NCBI GenBank assembly: GCA_026989995.1
Contig: JALSIO010000066.1
Location: forward strand, 1-5,935
Direction: 5' to 3'
DNA: 5,935 bases
Source: Myxococcales bacterium
Lineage (GTDB): Bacteria; Myxococcota_A; UBA9160; JALSIO01
Of the stretch, positions 5,032 through 5,935 are shown piece after piece (the stretch's first letter is position 1; the number at the start of each line of letters is the position of its first letter). The notes under the pieces are model-generated. The model saw nothing but the letters and a program-made list of their open reading frames with translations, was not told the DNA's origin and ran no database searches. Position numbers and translations under genes: made by a program.

Positions 5032-5837
5032 AAGGGCACCAGCAGGTCCACCGCGAGGTTCCCGAACTCCCGCGCCGAGAGGTCGGCGCGGAGGTGCTCG
5101 GGCCACCAGCGGAAGTTCCCCCGGTTCTGCTTGAGGGTCCAGGCCAGCGAGAGATCCCGCCGGTTGCCGTAGAAGCGCCAGCGCCAGTAGGTGTCGAGGA
5201 GGCTCGGGAGGGTGTCCCGCCGGAGGTGGTGGCAGACGGCTGCCGGGGTGTACACGAGCCGGCGGCCCTTTTCGAGCAGGCGCCGACCGAGGTCGACGTC
5301 CTCGCCGTTGGTCCGACATCGCTCGTCGAAGAGCCCCACTTCGAGGAGGGTCTCACGGCGGTACACGTGGTTCGCCCCGTAGAGGAAGGGCACGCCCTCC
5401 AGGCGCGCGTCCCCCCAGCTCTGGCGCATGTGGGTGGCGCGCCAGCGGTTCGCGAGGCCCTGCTGGTAGAGCTCGCGCAGGTCTCCTCCCGCCCCGTGGA
5501 CCGACGGATCGTCGAGCTCGGCCACGAGCGCCGCCAACCAGCCCGGCTCGGCCACCACGTCCGCATCCACCGCAGCCACGAGCGGCGTCCGCGCCTCCCG
5601 CACGGCGCGGTTCCGCGCCGCCCCGAGGCCCCGGTTCGCCGGCTGGGCGAGCACCCGCACCGGCACCGGCGCCCCCCGCCCGAGCTCCCGGGCGAGCTCG
5701 GCCGAGCCGTCCGTGGAGCCGTCGTCCACCACCAGGATCTCGGCGGGAGGAAGGGTCTGCGCGAAGAGGGCGGGGAGCGAACGACGCAGGTAGCGCGCAC
5801 CGTTGTAGCAGGGGGTGTAGACGGTGACCGGCTCCAT
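4938..5837 (-). CDS. GT2 family glycosyltransferase (GT-A fold)
   Basis: The 299-aa protein is an inverting GT-A glycosyltransferase of family 2, likely building a surface polysaccharide or glycan in the cytoplasm from a nucleotide-sugar. The nucleotide-binding part has TVYTPCYNGARYL (5-17), VVDDGSTDGS (36-45) and NRGLGAARN (68-76). The metal-binding DxD is DAD at 91-93. The acceptor-side loop GANHVYRRETLLEVGLFDE (154-172) leads to the catalytic-base motif GEDVDLGRRL (178-187). No membrane span is visible; the Trp/Arg-rich tail WRWRFYGNRRD (218-228) might touch the membrane. The ATG overlaps the upstream stop as TGATG, so it is likely translated by coupling in an operon with that gene. Its last ~31 codons, from about residue 269, run antisense to the PAS gene end; the basic tail after ~282 looks non-conserved. 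The sugar and acceptor are unknown. Confidence 0.92.
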   Translation of the reverse strand: MEPVTVYTPCYNGARYLRRSLPALFAQTLPPAEILVVDDGSTDGSAELARELGRGAPVPVRVLAQPANRGLGAARNRAVREARTPLVAAVDADVVAEPGWLAALVAELDDPSVHGAGGDLRELYQQGLANRWRATHMRQSWGDARLEGVPFLYGANHVYRRETLLEVGLFDERCRTNGEDVDLGRRLLEKGRRLVYTPAAVCHHLRRDTLPSLLDTYWRWRFYGNRRDLSLAWTLKQNRGNFRWWPEHLRADLSAREFGNLAVDLLVPFYRTWRDWKALLASGTAGRARISASVRPRVE

Positions 5838-5935
5838 CAGCGGGCGCGCTCCGCGATCCCGATCATCCGCCGGAGCTTCTCCTTGCCGTCGGCCAGGGGC
5901 TCGTAGTCCTCGGAGAGACGGGCCCCGTCGTAGCG
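5837..5935 (-). CDS. 3' end of an unidentified gene upstream of GT2 (partial)
   Basis: Reading the minus strand from the window edge gives 32 codons without a stop, ending RLSEDYEPLADG then GKEKLRRMIGIAERAR and TGA. The TGA shares its A with the ATG of the GT2 gene (TGATG), the classic sign of a translationally coupled operon pair. The charged, helical tail does not identify the family. An enzyme of the same polysaccharide pathway is plausible from position alone. Confidence 0.6.
   Translation of the reverse strand, partial: RYDGARLSEDYEPLADGKEKLRRMIGIAERAR

Noticed and set aside
1714..5319. A very long minus-strand open frame (1201 codons) ending with flagellin
   Set aside because: Only the flagellin part has protein-like sequence. 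The rest is Arg/Gly/Pro/Ala-rich and runs through the acyl-CoA dehydrogenase and PAS genes out of frame. Long stop-free frames are expected at this GC content.
2559..5906. A 1115-codon plus-strand open frame antisense to several genes
   Set aside because: Its composition is the complement of real coding frames and no family motif is seen. It is a GC-rich shadow frame.
1..5935. Mobile element, CRISPR array, toxin-antitoxin or phage-defence system
   Set aside because: No transposase, integrase, direct-repeat array, paired small genes or nuclease/helicase motifs were seen anywhere in the window.

Overview
The window is very GC-rich DNA (estimated by eye at about 70% or more G+C). It carries a TonB-dependent outer-membrane receptor and a flagellin, so the host is a motile, diderm (Gram-negative-type) bacterium. 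An acyl-CoA dehydrogenase, a lone PAS protein and a candidate sigma-54 promoter would fit a high-GC deltaproteobacterium or Myxococcota-like lineage. That placement is inference only, because no taxonomic marker is present.

Layout, left to right. (1) 1-347, plus strand: the last ~115 residues of a TonB-dependent receptor. (2) 344-1492, minus: a GT4-type glycosyltransferase whose stop codon overlaps the receptor stop in a shared CTAG. (3) 1493-1713: a structured spacer with two perfect GC-rich hairpins behind the flagellin gene. (4) 1714-2541, minus: a short complete flagellin (275 aa) with a strong Shine-Dalgarno sequence. (5) 2542-2981: a 440-bp non-coding region with a candidate sigma-54 promoter, two strong leader inverted repeats and a CsrA-like hairpin over the ribosome binding site. 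(6) 2982-4181, minus: an acyl-CoA dehydrogenase with the isovaleryl-CoA-dehydrogenase placement of the catalytic glutamate. (7) 4182-4278: a 97-bp divergent promoter region. (8) 4279-5031, plus: a 250-aa protein with one C-terminal PAS domain, probably read from a leaderless mRNA. (9) 4938-5837, minus: a GT2 family glycosyltransferase whose 3' end overlaps the PAS gene by 94 bp. (10) 5837-5935, minus: the last 32 codons of an unidentified gene, joined to the GT2 gene by a TGATG stop/start overlap.

The genes do not form one obvious pathway. The GT2 gene and its upstream partner look like the end of a surface-polysaccharide operon. The GT4 gene lies on the same strand as flagellin, behind apparent terminators, so a role in flagellin or surface glycosylation is possible but unproven. 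The acyl-CoA dehydrogenase points to branched-chain amino-acid or fatty-acid breakdown. I see no mobile element, CRISPR array, tRNA or rRNA, and no convincing new multi-gene system. The most unusual signals are regulatory and architectural: two GTG-start genes with matching TANNNT-CGCCCC-GTG starts, two convergent gene pairs with overlapping ends, and the dense RNA structure around the flagellin gene.
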